The position numbers were made by a program, and so were the translations under genes. DNA of 64,000 nucleotides, from contig NZ_CP118108.1 of assembly GCF_028747985.1 (NCBI RefSeq), positions 2,795,501 to 2,859,500 on the forward strand. The letters are read 5' to 3'. Under the pieces are notes generated by a model. The model made no database searches. It saw only the letters and a list, made by a program, of their open reading frames with translations, and was not told the DNA's origin. This DNA comes from Paenibacillus urinalis (GTDB taxonomy: Bacteria; Bacillota; Bacilli; Paenibacillales; Paenibacillaceae). Position 1 is the stretch's first letter, and each line of letters begins with the position of its first letter. Positions 7,687 to 16,570 of the stretch are shown one piece after another.

Positions 7687-8268
7687 TCAGGGAACTACAA
7701 CTCCCCAAGACTCATCGTATTGATATGAATATGGAATCCATTTTTCTCCGGACCTTTTCAATTTAATCTCAATATTTCCAGTTCTGTAAGAGTAGTCTCC
7801 GGTCTTCCATTCAACAGAATAATTAACCTTAAATTTATTGAACCCTTCCCAAGTTAGCTCTCCAGTAAGTTCTGCACCGTTCGCTTTCTCAACTAGCTCA
7901 GCGCGTTCTTTTTTGTTGGAAATGGATGCCGAAGCCAGTTTTAATGCGGTACTCGTTTCTAATGGTGCAACAGAGACATAAAAATGATTATTACTTGCCA
8001 TAAGATGACTTGAAGACCATCCAATGGGATCATGATCAAAAAAAGTATCATTCACTTCACGGAGCTGAACATAAACACGTCCGTCTAGTATTTTGACATA
8101 TGGACCAACTTTAGCGACTAGTTGATTCCCGTCTTTCTGGATAACAGCAGTCTTTGTTATTTGATTCCAAGATATTTTAGCACCTAACTGCTCGCCAGTT
8201 TCGAATTTGTTTCGTTATGATCACGAAGAACTAGAGCACCTTTAGGCACCCTAGCCTCAACACACTCT
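7687..8268 (-). pseudogene. Copper amine oxidase N-terminal-like domain protein, degraded
   Basis: Reading the minus strand past the GTG at 8055 gives a longer open frame to a stop near 8217. It holds the pattern of the copper amine oxidase N-terminal (stalk) domain: EQLGAKISWNQITKTAVI, then a strand, then ILDGRVYVQLREV. Such domains are common on secreted Paenibacillus proteins. Just upstream, another frame reads VPKGALVLRDHNE, showing a frameshift near 8215. No start or signal peptide remains, and the gene abuts the hydrolase stop. The 122-residue C-terminal part (SYSVEWKTGDYSYRTGN region) is intact but unlikely to be expressed as such. Confidence 0.6.
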
Positions 8269-8270
8269 GC

Positions 8271-9425
8271 TTATGAGAAAATACGAACTGTAAGTCCACC
8301 TGTAAAACCTTCAATACAGGCCGTCAGATCTGCATGATTAAGAAAATCAAGTGCTCTGCTATCTGTATGTATAACAGGCTTCAGCTCTCCATTCACACGC
8401 TGGTTCACAATATGAATTCGGCAGTGATCCCCCACATAGTCAACGCCTTCCAGCGCATAATCTGCTCGAATGTTTGTCAGGTTACCTTCATGATAATCCT
8501 GCACGTCCTCAGCCCCTTGGACAATATCACCTTTGAAGAAAGGGCTTTCACTGCTTCCTGTAAAAAAGACAGCAATCTGCTTATCTGTTCCCGTATCTTT
8601 CCTCACCTCGCTGCCAGTAATTAGAACATCAATCGTTAATACTTCCTTTTTTCCTTTTAAAAATTGATGTATGGAAACAATCATACTTTCCGTTTGTTCC
8701 TCCGTAAAATGATGTCCAGCCTCCTTGATGAGTTGCAGCTGACATTGACCTGTTTCATAAGAATTTTGGGCTTGAACAGAATAACTGTAATGTACAATCC
8801 CATCTGAGGTGCCATGGATCAGAAGTACAGGTCCTTTGTAAGGAATGATCTCTTCATAAGGATCCATATCTGCGACAGTCTCATGAAACATCTTGCCAAT
8901 AGTCATTCTCCCGCAATCTATAATTTCAGGAACACAATTGATATCATAGGATGAGTTCGCTAATGCACCTCTTCGGGCATCGTCCGGAATACAAAATGCT
9001 GGGTAAATAAGTATTATTGAGTGCACTTCATTTGCGCGTTTGGCAGCGGCAAGCGCCGATACAAATCCGCCCTGACTAAACCCCATTAATGTCAATTTGC
9101 TGTCATCAACATAAGTTAACTCTTTAACATAATCCATAACGGCTATCAAATCATCACGTTCGGTCAGTACAGTCATATCCGTTGATTTTCCGTCACTTCT
9201 TCCCTCTTCATCAGGGCTACCGCCACAGAAGTCAAAACAGTATGTCGCATATCCCCATGCTGCAAACGTTCGGCAGTATGATTCCAGATTCATTGAATTT
9301 CCACCAAATCCATGACTAATAATGATCGCTGGTAAATGATCTCCTTGTGGCAGGAATTCTTTTCCTCGAATCATCAGCCCTTCTCTTCTGCAACAAAAAT
9401 CACGCTCGATTAATCGGTTAACCAT
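8271..9425 (-). CDS. Alpha/beta hydrolase fused to a DUF3237-like domain
   Basis: This is a 384-residue two-domain protein starting at ATG 9425, behind GGGAGAGG, rather than the GTG nine bases upstream. Residues 1-255 are an alpha/beta hydrolase like acyl or feruloyl esterases: oxyanion region SHGFGGNS, nucleophile Ser at about 117 in GFSQGG, acid Asp at about 208 in HGTSDG and His at about 238 in EAGHHF. Residues 260-384 resemble DUF3237, a beta-barrel domain (YHEGNLTNIRADYALEG and ACIEGFTGGLTVRI). The fusion is uncommon; usually DUF3237 stands alone. A carboxylester substrate is likely. No signal peptide is present. Confidence 0.82.
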   Translation of the reverse strand: MVNRLIERDFCCRREGLMIRGKEFLPQGDHLPAIIISHGFGGNSMNLESYCRTFAAWGYATYCFDFCGGSPDEEGRSDGKSTDMTVLTERDDLIAVMDYVKELTYVDDSKLTLMGFSQGGFVSALAAAKRANEVHSIILIYPAFCIPDDARRGALANSSYDINCVPEIIDCGRMTIGKMFHETVADMDPYEEIIPYKGPVLLIHGTSDGIVHYSYSVQAQNSYETGQCQLQLIKEAGHHFTEEQTESMIVSIHQFLKGKKEVLTIDVLITGSEVRKDTGTDKQIAVFFTGSSESPFFKGDIVQGAEDVQDYHEGNLTNIRADYALEGVDYVGDHCRIHIVNQRVNGELKPVIHTDSRALDFLNHADLTACIEGFTGGLTVRIFS

Positions 9426-9560
9426 CCGCAGCACCTCTCCCTGTAATTCAAATGAAAAACACCTCCAAGGTTGTTCTCCATATCTTTACGATAAGAGGTA
9501 TTCCCTTGAAAGTGTTTTATTTTGTTTCACACACGTCTATTAAAGCACATGTTCAATTCA

Positions 9561-10565
9561 TTACCAAGGGAAATTCCCTATTTGTTCTAGGACGCTATCG
9601 ATCTTTTTAAGTTCGTCTTCGGTTAATGCTGGGAAAGATACGGATGCTGCATTTTCCTCAATCTGGCTTACCTTGCTTGCTCCGATTAACACGGAGGTAA
9701 CTCCACCTTTTCGCAAAGCCCACGTAAGTGACATTTGTGCCAAGCTTTGTCCGCGGTGAGCTGCAATGGATTCTAGTTCACGAAATTTAGCGAGTCTTTC
9801 TGCAGTTACCGCCTGAGGCTTCAACGTGATTTCGCCGGAATTCAATTCATGCTCCAACTTGTCTACATATTTGCCTGTTAATTGGCCACGACCAAGCGGA
9901 CAAAATGCGATGGATCCTATGCCTTGTTGCTGCAGAACTTCAGTTAGACCCTCCTCAATCCACCGATTCAGCATAGAATAGTTAGGCTGATGAACAAGGA
10001 GCGGTGTTCCAAGCTCCTTAAGAATTTCAGCAGCTCGTCTTGTTTCTTCCGGACCATAGTTGGACAAACCGACATATAGTGCTTTCCCTTGTTTCACGGC
10101 TTGTGCAAGAGCGCTCATCGACTCTTCCAAGGGAGTATCTGTATCAGGTCTATGGTGATAGAAAATATCAACGTAATCGATTCCCATTCGTCTCAAGCTT
10201 TGATCCAAACTCGCGAGCAAATTTTTACGAGAGCCCCATTCTCCATATGGCCCGGGCCACATATAATACCCCGCTTTTGTTGATATTAGCATTTCATCGC
10301 GATATGGCATCATGTCTTTCTTGAGTACTCCCCCAAATGTTTCCTCAGCTGATCCTGCAGGGGGACCATAGTTATTGGCTAGATCAAAATGTGTGATACC
10401 CAGGTCAAATGCACGCCGTATCATCGCCCTTGATTCTTCAAAGGGTTTATTGCCTCCAAAGTTCTGCCATAATCCAAGTGAAATAACAGGAAATTTTATG
10501 CCGCTTTTTCCGGACCGCTCATATTCCATCATATTGTACCGTTGATCATTCGCCTGATATATCAT
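9561..10565 (-). CDS. Aldo/keto reductase, YghZ / L-glyceraldehyde 3-phosphate reductase type
   Basis: This is a 334-residue NADPH-dependent aldo/keto reductase of the YghZ (AKR14) group, which reduces L-glyceraldehyde 3-phosphate and methylglyoxal. The catalytic tetrad is visible: Asp and Tyr in THFDLANNYGPPAGSAEE, Lys in ISTKAGYYMWPGPYG and His in DIFYHHRPD. The YMWPGPYGEWGSRKNL stretch is typical of this subfamily. The C-terminus binds the cofactor (TSVLIGASKVSQIEEN). It is divergently transcribed from an AraC regulator 230 bases away, which probably controls it. The role is carbonyl detoxification. Confidence 0.9.
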   Translation of the reverse strand: MIYQANDQRYNMMEYERSGKSGIKFPVISLGLWQNFGGNKPFEESRAMIRRAFDLGITHFDLANNYGPPAGSAEETFGGVLKKDMMPYRDEMLISTKAGYYMWPGPYGEWGSRKNLLASLDQSLRRMGIDYVDIFYHHRPDTDTPLEESMSALAQAVKQGKALYVGLSNYGPEETRRAAEILKELGTPLLVHQPNYSMLNRWIEEGLTEVLQQQGIGSIAFCPLGRGQLTGKYVDKLEHELNSGEITLKPQAVTAERLAKFRELESIAAHRGQSLAQMSLTWALRKGGVTSVLIGASKVSQIEENAASVSFPALTEDELKKIDSVLEQIGNFPW

Positions 10566-10795
10566 GACTATTTCTCCTCTGTGTAGAAATTAACTAACAA
10601 ATACTCGGTTCGTATTACTAGTTAGAGCTTACAAGAAAAGAAAAGTGTTTATAATGTCACAATGTGTTTCTCTTATGGTTTTATGTATGTTATCTCTTAG
10701 GGATAAGATGCGAGATCTATTCGATCATGCACGTAATGTGGTACTGTTAAATTTATATATCAAAACGTTTAAGCTACGGCAAAGGAGATATCTGC

Positions 10796-11635
10796 ATGAC
10801 CGAATTTATTTCACCGAACCCTCATTTGCATGATCTCTATTTAATCCAATTCGGTATGGAAGCCTGTAAGCCTGGACACTCCTTCGGCCCGTCCATACGT
10901 GAATACTACAAAATACACTATATACTAGATGGTGAAGGTGTGTTTCAGTATGAAGGAAAAAGGTACAATCTAAAAAAAGGTGACGGATTCCTTCTCTGTC
11001 CTGAAAAAGTCGCTTTTTATAAAGCAGATCATGAACGTCCATGGCATTATTGCTGGATTGGATTTAATGGAACATCTGCTGAAAATTTGCTTCTTGAAGC
11101 AGGACTTTCAAACGAAGTGCCTATTTTTCATATGAATAACGGTTCCTTAACTCAATATGTTGAAACGATGTTGAGGACAAATACTAATGCTCAGGGACGC
11201 AGCATCTATTTAAATGGACTTTTGTATATGTACTTTGGTGAACTGGCACAAAGAAGCACTGAAGTTAAAAATGTAGTTTCTCATAACCCAAAAGAAAAAT
11301 ACATAAACCAAGTCATCGATTTTATTAAATTAAATTATGACAGTAGAATTACGGTGGAAGGCATCGCAAGGAGCATCGGTTTGCAGCGCAATTACTTAGG
11401 CACTGTATTTAAAGAGTACACGGGTCATAGCATACAAGCTTTTCTCATCAAGTATCGAATGAACAGAGCATGCGAACTTTTACATCACGTTCATTTATCG
11501 ATTGGTGATATTGCACGCTCGGTGGGCTACGAGGATCCACTTTTATTTTCAAAATTATTTAAGAAAACGACAGGTCATTCTCCTTCAGCTTATCGGAAAC
11601 AAACCTCTTCGTTTTCTACTGAAGAAAGTTCATAG
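10796..11635 (+). CDS. AraC-family regulator with cupin sensor domain
   Basis: This 279-residue one-component regulator has an N-terminal cupin-like domain (residues 1-140, with HYILDGEGVFQYEGKRYNLK and the characteristic GDGFLLCP). Two helix-turn-helix motifs follow at about 185-275 (SIGLQRNYLGTVFKEYTG and SVGYEDPLLFSKLFKKTTGH). This architecture is used for sugar-responsive activators. AAAGGAGA stands 7 bases before the ATG. It is divergent from the aldo/keto reductase, the most likely target. The ligand is not known. Confidence 0.88.
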   Translation: MTEFISPNPHLHDLYLIQFGMEACKPGHSFGPSIREYYKIHYILDGEGVFQYEGKRYNLKKGDGFLLCPEKVAFYKADHERPWHYCWIGFNGTSAENLLLEAGLSNEVPIFHMNNGSLTQYVETMLRTNTNAQGRSIYLNGLLYMYFGELAQRSTEVKNVVSHNPKEKYINQVIDFIKLNYDSRITVEGIARSIGLQRNYLGTVFKEYTGHSIQAFLIKYRMNRACELLHHVHLSIGDIARSVGYEDPLLFSKLFKKTTGHSPSAYRKQTSSFSTEESS

Positions 11636-11846
11636 TTTAAGCTCATGTGAATTAAATATTGGGGAGAGAAGTAAGCTTTGCTATTCTTTCTTGTAATATT
11701 GATAACCTGCTTGCTAGCTTGAATTTAACGTGTGGAAACCGATTAGATATACATCTAATCGGTAATCAGAACATATTATTGTCCCCCGGTAACCCGTTCT
11801 ATGTCACAGTCTTCTGGTTACGCCTTGCCATCGTTTCAACAATAAA

Positions 11847-12065
11847 CTATTCATCTAATTTCTCTTTTAATCTGCCTAGCTCCTCTAATGCACCAGAAGC
11901 AGAATAATAAATCATTTTTTTCTCTAAGATTTCTATTTCTTCTTCTTTTGTAAGCTCATCAACAGTCTTAGTTACGTTTTTTAACCAATCGAATGTTTCG
12001 CTTTTTAATTTTTCAATCTCTTCTAATCTCTCGTTAACGTACTCTGTCACTTTAAAACTCATCAT
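11847..12065 (-). CDS. Small coiled-coil hypothetical protein
   Basis: I chose ATG 12065 because GGGGAGAT precedes it; the frame can be extended 9 codons further. The 72-residue product is almost entirely charged helix with heptad character (NERLEEIEKLKSETFDWLKN and EEEIEILEKKMIYYSASGAL). No catalytic motif is present. It starts 30 bases after the HAD phosphatase stop on the same strand, so they are likely co-transcribed. Function is unknown. Confidence 0.6.
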   Translation of the reverse strand: MMSFKVTEYVNERLEEIEKLKSETFDWLKNVTKTVDELTKEEEIEILEKKMIYYSASGALEELGRLKEKLDE

Positions 12066-12095
12066 TTCATCTCCCCTTTTTTTACTTATCATTAC

Positions 12096-12731
12096 TTACT
12101 TCATATCATCCCAAAGAACAAGAATATCTTCTGGATTCGCGAACTTAAATTTTGCTGGAATCGCCTCAGGTTGTTTGCATCCCCATAATGCTAATCCAAA
12201 GTCTACTCCGGCGTCTCTGGCACATTCGTAATCATAGATCGTATCACCGATGTAAATGGAGGTTTCCGCCTTTGCATCAGATATATCTAGAAATTTAACT
12301 AGTGGGTCAGGATGAGGCTTGTGCCGATCTGTATCATCTGCACATACCACATACGGCAAGTAAGATGCGAGACCAAAAGGGACGAAGTCATCTTGATACT
12401 CTCGTTTAGTCTTGGACGTCACGACTCCAGTTGCAACGGATTGTATCTTCAGATTAGCAAGCAGTTGTTGAAAACCCTCAAATACGTGAATGGTATGCCG
12501 GAAATCATTCATCAGATCATTCCAGCATTTATTCGCATATTCAATATCTTCGATACCGAGTTGCCCCAAAGATACGGCTCCCGGTATCCCAAGCGCAAAT
12601 GCGAGATCTTCCTGTTTCATTTTCCGATTATAGTTCTTCTCCAGCAGCTTCTGTAATGAGCCTAACACCGCTTGTTCTGTGTTGATTAATGTTCCGTCAA
12701 TATCAAAAATAACGGTTTTGTACATCATCAT
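12096..12731 (-). CDS. HAD-superfamily phosphatase (phosphoglycolate phosphatase-like)
   Basis: This is a 211-residue HAD hydrolase of subfamily IA. Motif I is VIFDIDGTLINTE (nucleophile Asp near residue 10). Motif II is the Thr in GVVTSKTKRE, motif III the Lys in DRHKPHPDP and motif IV the acidic pair in YIGDTIYDYECA. An alpha-helical cap fills residues 18-85. The start is one of three adjacent ATGs behind AAGGAGG. It probably dephosphorylates a small phosphorylated metabolite; many such enzymes are promiscuous. Confidence 0.88.
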   Translation of the reverse strand: MMMYKTVIFDIDGTLINTEQAVLGSLQKLLEKNYNRKMKQEDLAFALGIPGAVSLGQLGIEDIEYANKCWNDLMNDFRHTIHVFEGFQQLLANLKIQSVATGVVTSKTKREYQDDFVPFGLASYLPYVVCADDTDRHKPHPDPLVKFLDISDAKAETSIYIGDTIYDYECARDAGVDFGLALWGCKQPEAIPAKFKFANPEDILVLWDDMK

Positions 12732-12805
12732 TTCATCCTCCTTAGCATGATAAGTAATGAACCCTATTCGTATGCTAAAGTATGAAATCCTTTTCAGGTC
12801 AATAG

Positions 12806-13756
12806 CTAAGTAGACTGACGTATAATGATTTGGTAGGGAATCTTTACTTTATTGTTGGTTCTATCCATTGTAAGATCAAAGGCTTGTTCACCAACTTTTA
12901 CTAACTGATGATCAACGGTAGATAGGCTCAGTCCAATCCCAACCGGTTGATTTTCTTGGCCAATAATCGCCAGATCCTCCGGTACACTTAAATTCATGTC
13001 TTTTGCACACTGATACATTCCTGCCGCGACCTCATCACCGTTAGCATATATAGCTGTGGGTCTGTCTTCCATATTAAGCAGTCGCTGTGCTGCTATAAAC
13101 CCGTCATCCATCGTTTGACAATCATTCAAATGATACACTGGTGACAAATCACTGAATACTTGCTTGTATGCTTTTATCGTCAACTGTGTGCTGCTACTCT
13201 CTTCGCCTCTTGCTGTTGTAAACGCGACGCGTGAATGACCTTTGTCCTTCAACAACTGGAATGCGTCCACGAAAGATGCATACCGATCAATATAGGCACA
13301 CCCAATTTGGGGATGATCAGTGAACTCGCATGCAACGATGGTTCCATATTTACTATACGGAAGGATTGAATTCCAATCATTAGAACGAGAAGTGATAATG
13401 ACTCCGTCCAATTGTTTATTTTTCAACATGTTTAAGCAGCGAAGCTCTTTAGCAGGATCGTATTTCGTAGGAAGCACCATTACAGAATAATCATGCTCAA
13501 TCGATCGATTGAGTACGCCATGGAGCAGTTGATCAAAGGCTTGATTGTTGTTGTATGGTATGATCACACCGATGCATTTTGTTTCCTTACGGATTAAATC
13601 AACAGCTAACCGGTTTGGAGTGAAGTCAAGCTCATCAATGACTCGCTGTACCATTTCCCTCTTCGACTCCGAGACATAAGGATGATTATTTATTACCCTT
13701 GATACAGTGGATACGGATACGCCTGCTAGCTTTGCGATATCAATAATATTTGCCAC
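12806..13756 (-). CDS. LacI-family transcriptional repressor
   Basis: This is a 316-residue LacI/GalR regulator. I placed the start at GTG 13756, behind CAGGAG, giving the usual ANIIDIAKLAGVSVSTVSR helix-turn-helix with hinge RKETKCIGVIIP at residues 55-65. The remainder is a periplasmic-binding-like sensor domain (LDGVIITSRS, RPTAIYANGDEVAAGMYQ and IIGQENQPVGIGLSLSTVDH). No sugar gene is adjacent on this side, so its target is unclear; it may act at a distance or be orphaned. Family assignment is firm. Confidence 0.9.
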   Translation of the reverse strand: MANIIDIAKLAGVSVSTVSRVINNHPYVSESKREMVQRVIDELDFTPNRLAVDLIRKETKCIGVIIPYNNNQAFDQLLHGVLNRSIEHDYSVMVLPTKYDPAKELRCLNMLKNKQLDGVIITSRSNDWNSILPYSKYGTIVACEFTDHPQIGCAYIDRYASFVDAFQLLKDKGHSRVAFTTARGEESSSTQLTIKAYKQVFSDLSPVYHLNDCQTMDDGFIAAQRLLNMEDRPTAIYANGDEVAAGMYQCAKDMNLSVPEDLAIIGQENQPVGIGLSLSTVDHQLVKVGEQAFDLTMDRTNNKVKIPYQIIIRQST

Positions 13757-14178
13757 GGGTACACACTCCTGCACTTTCTTATTATTAAATTTTACGATAG
13801 AATCATCCGAATGCGTAATATCTTATGATTATAGACACAAATGACAACATTTTTTGCGATGAAACGAATCATTATTCTCACTGCCATCATGATGATCGGG
13901 TTGATTTTAGATTCCATGGCCATATCCGGAGGCTCCGCAGGATGAACGCTGGCGATGCTCTATGCATATTCCCGATGCAGCGAATCAAATGATACGACTC
14001 TCTGTGACTAATCTTAAACAAAACTGCCCATTAGATTAAACAAAAAAGCAGCTGCCAACCGGCGAACTGCTCCATGCGGTTTTGAATTAATGTCTCCCTC
14101 TTGCGTAATGTTCTAGTCTATGTAATACGGTCTTAGCGTGTATATATGTGAAAAAAGGAACCATTCTTTTGATCGTTT
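13757..14178. other. Intergenic region with small hydrophobic frame and terminator
   Basis: This 420-base gap holds a 28-codon hydrophobic frame at 13859-13945 (MKRIIILTAIMMIGLILDSM at its start) without a good ribosome site. It could be a membrane-protein remnant. It also holds the terminator of the dehydrogenase gene. Nothing else is supported. Confidence 0.4.
14042..14071 (-). terminator. Terminator of the SDR gene, dispersed-repeat type
   Basis: On the minus strand AGCAG pairs with CTGCT around an inner GCC/GGC, followed by six T. It lies about 110 bases past the short-chain dehydrogenase stop. The same arrangement with extended flanking similarity recurs at 23774-23807. Confidence 0.6.
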
Positions 14179-15087
14179 TTACAAGTTATAATGTACATCG
14201 GTTAACTTCTCGGATAGTAACCAAAGTCTATCCGCAAGCTGCGCATCCAAAGCCTTTTTGGGGAAATCTACAAGCTTCGGTCTCTTCGCCTTTAGCGGAT
14301 TCATTCCTAGCCCTAGGTAAATGTCTCCGGTGATTGTCGAATCCGTCGCCGCAATAAGAGATGGCCAAGCGGATTGATCAGGAGGAGTTCCGAATATTTT
14401 CATTAATAGCAGTCCGAATGCTCTGGTTCCCCGCGGTGTGTTTCTCCCGATTCCTGTAGGACTTGTACCCGGATGTACTGCTATAGAAGTGATACCTTTC
14501 TTCTTCGCACGTCGATTCAATTCACGGGCAAACAGTATGTTTGAAAGTTTCGAGCGATTGTATGCTGCCATTGGTCTGTATTTGTTGTCCATTCTTAAAT
14601 CAGAAAAATCTATATCACCCATTTGAGCTGACTTTGCGCTAACTGTAACGATTCGACCGCGGTTCTTTTCAATTAACGGTAATAACAGACCTGTCAACGC
14701 GAAGTGTCCAAGATGATTGGTTCCAAAGTGCATTTCAAAACCATCTGCCGTCAGTTCACGAGTCGGAACTGCCATTACTCCAGCGTTATTTATATGGACG
14801 TCTATACCTTTCACTTTCCCATGGATTTTGTCGGCAAAGCTTCGAACTGACTTCAGATCTGCCAAGTTTAATGGCTCTACTGTTACAGCTATATTCGGTG
14901 CCGTTTGTTTCATCTTGATGATGGCTTCTTCTCCCCGCATAGGATCCCGGCTTCCAATAATCACTGTGGCACCGTGCTTCGCTAGCTCTAATGTCGTATA
15001 ATAGCCTACCCCGCCATTGCCTCCTGTCACGATAGCGGTTTTTCCTTTTAGATTTGGGAGATCGTCAGGCGTCCAGTTTGGTCTCAT
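14179..15087 (-). CDS. Short-chain dehydrogenase/reductase (retinol dehydrogenase-like)
   Basis: This is a 302-residue classical SDR. The NAD(P) glycine motif is VTGGNGGVGYY at 19-29, an NADP-preferring RD pair lies in IGSRDPMRG, NNAG is at about 100, the catalytic Ser region is TVSAKSAQMG and YNRSKLSN holds the Tyr and Lys. It resembles the light-dependent protochlorophyllide/retinol dehydrogenase group common in bacilli. It is the third gene of a minus-strand cassette after tetR and the NmrA-like gene, separated by 67 bases from the latter. The substrate is unknown. Confidence 0.88.
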   Translation of the reverse strand: MRPNWTPDDLPNLKGKTAIVTGGNGGVGYYTTLELAKHGATVIIGSRDPMRGEEAIIKMKQTAPNIAVTVEPLNLADLKSVRSFADKIHGKVKGIDVHINNAGVMAVPTRELTADGFEMHFGTNHLGHFALTGLLLPLIEKNRGRIVTVSAKSAQMGDIDFSDLRMDNKYRPMAAYNRSKLSNILFARELNRRAKKKGITSIAVHPGTSPTGIGRNTPRGTRAFGLLLMKIFGTPPDQSAWPSLIAATDSTITGDIYLGLGMNPLKAKRPKLVDFPKKALDAQLADRLWLLSEKLTDVHYNL

Positions 15088-15154
15088 GGTTTATTCCTCC
15101 GTTAGCTTATATTTTACATCTAATTGGGTTATTACAAACCGCAATGCTGTTCAT

Positions 15155-15787
15155 TCAGTCGTGAATAAACGAGGATTGTTTGATATAACGAGCATGTTCG
15201 ACTGAATCGATCATGAATCTAGCCACGTCGTCACGAGAAATTTTAGCTAGTATGGAAGGTTTAAAAGCACCGTGCTTATATCGCCCTTTGCCCGGCTCAT
15301 TGGTGAGCCTTGAAGGCTGAACGATAGTCCAGTCCAAACCACTTTTCCGCACAATACCATCCTGCCTTTCCTTATCGTAAAACTCTCGGAACGTTATTAA
15401 ATAAACCAGTTTAACAATCATCCTCATCCCAATTCCAAGCTGATTCCTACTTTCTCTGCTGGTGCCAAAGCCCGTAAGAACGACCAGTCTTTGTACTTTA
15501 TGCCTTCTCATCGCGTTCACAATTGAACGCGTCCCACGAAAGCATAGATCTGAAGGACTTCCTGCTGTGACTCCTAAAGCGACAAACACCGCGTCTTGCC
15601 CCTCAATAGCTGATCCCACATCCTCTTCACTAAATACATTGCCTTCTATAACGGTTAATCCCTCCCGAGTAAGCAAGATTCGATCTGCGTTACGAACAAA
15701 GGCTTTTACGGTATGTCCCTTGTTGATCGCTTGGTCTATTAGCTGTAACCCCGTACCCCCGCTAGCTCCAAAGATGGTAAACTTCAT
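15155..15787 (-). CDS. NAD(P)-binding atypical SDR (NmrA / biliverdin reductase B-like)
   Basis: This 210-residue protein has an atypical SDR fold. The nucleotide-binding motif is FGASGGTGLQLIDQA at residues 4-18, and the strand-helix pattern continues through VFVALGVTAG and RLVVLTGFGTS. The C-terminus carries LDWTIVQPSRLTNEP, typical of the NAD(P)H-binding DUF/NmrA group. It may reduce flavins or quinones or act as a redox sensor. A palindrome of TetR-operator form precedes it, so it is probably repressed by the adjacent TetR. Confidence 0.85.
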   Translation of the reverse strand: MKFTIFGASGGTGLQLIDQAINKGHTVKAFVRNADRILLTREGLTVIEGNVFSEEDVGSAIEGQDAVFVALGVTAGSPSDLCFRGTRSIVNAMRRHKVQRLVVLTGFGTSRESRNQLGIGMRMIVKLVYLITFREFYDKERQDGIVRKSGLDWTIVQPSRLTNEPGKGRYKHGAFKPSILAKISRDDVARFMIDSVEHARYIKQSSFIHD

Positions 15788-15816
15788 TGTTCATTCCCTC
15801 TCGATTTTCTATAATA

Positions 15817-15834
15817 AGTGAATGTTCATTTACT
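15817..15834. promoter_or_regulatory. TetR-type operator before the NmrA-like gene
   Basis: AGTGAATGTTCATTTACT is an 18-base near-perfect palindrome 30 bases upstream of the NmrA-like gene start. The ATGTTCAT core is a form often bound by TetR-family repressors. A related palindrome precedes the tetR gene itself. Confidence 0.6.
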
Positions 15835-15880
15835 ATTGGTGAAAAGAAAAGCGATGCTAATCATCGCTTAAACTTTTTTA

Positions 15881-16453
15881 CTATGCTTTAATAGCGTCCC
15901 AACTCATCTTGATGGCAGAATCTAATTGTTCACCATTCAATAGGGTCCCGTTCTTCAAATGTGCTTTCACCAATTCGGCAATCGGCAAGATGGAGTAAAC
16001 AACTAGCATGTTAATATCTTCCTTCTTCAGGATCTCCTGCCGGATGCCAGCTTCAAACAGATCGAAGATCGGTTGAAACTGACTTGCCGTATCTTCTAGG
16101 CACCATTTCTGAGGCAGAGGAGAATTCATTATTTGCTCCAGGAACAAAAAATACTCTTTGAAAGATTGAATAAAATCAACATAGTTGCGGATGATAACCT
16201 CAAATCGTTCGTAAACTGTTCGGGTATGATCCACTTCCTGAAACATTCTCTCGCTCATCTTGCCTTTAATCTTCAAGTAGGTCTTGTAAAGCAGATCGTC
16301 TTTGTTCTCATGGTAAATATAAATCGTCGCTGCAGATACACTCGCTCTCTTGGCGATTTGTGATATCGACGTATCAGAGAACCCGATCTCATTAATTAGC
16401 TGTATGGTTGCGTCAAATATTGCCTCGACTTTGTTATCATCTCTATATCTCAT
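15881..16453 (-). CDS. TetR-family repressor of the SDR cassette
   Basis: This 190-residue TetR/AcrR regulator has its helix-turn-helix at residues 25-47 (TSISQIAKRASVSAATIYIY followed by HENKDDLLYKTY). The ligand domain is helical and unremarkable. The ATG at 16453 lacks a strong ribosome site. Palindromes at 16462-16479 and 15817-15834 imply that it represses itself and the downstream NmrA-like and SDR genes. The cassette resembles inducible detoxification units. Confidence 0.88.
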   Translation of the reverse strand: MRYRDDNKVEAIFDATIQLINEIGFSDTSISQIAKRASVSAATIYIYHENKDDLLYKTYLKIKGKMSERMFQEVDHTRTVYERFEVIIRNYVDFIQSFKEYFLFLEQIMNSPLPQKWCLEDTASQFQPIFDLFEAGIRQEILKKEDINMLVVYSILPIAELVKAHLKNGTLLNGEQLDSAIKMSWDAIKA

Positions 16454-16461
16454 GGATCAAT

Positions 16462-16479
16462 AATAAATGATCGTTTATT
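16462..16479. promoter_or_regulatory. TetR operator upstream of tetR (autoregulation)
   Basis: AATAAATGATCGTTTATT is an 18-base palindrome with one mismatched pair about 10 bases before the tetR start, where it would block transcription. Its half-site resembles that at 15817-15834. Confidence 0.6.
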
Positions 16480-16570
16480 TATTGTCAACGTGTTTACCTA
16501 AGCTGAAAAACTTGATTTCGATCCACTGCGAAGCCGCCGTTTCACTGAAGGGTCCCAATTATAAAAATGG

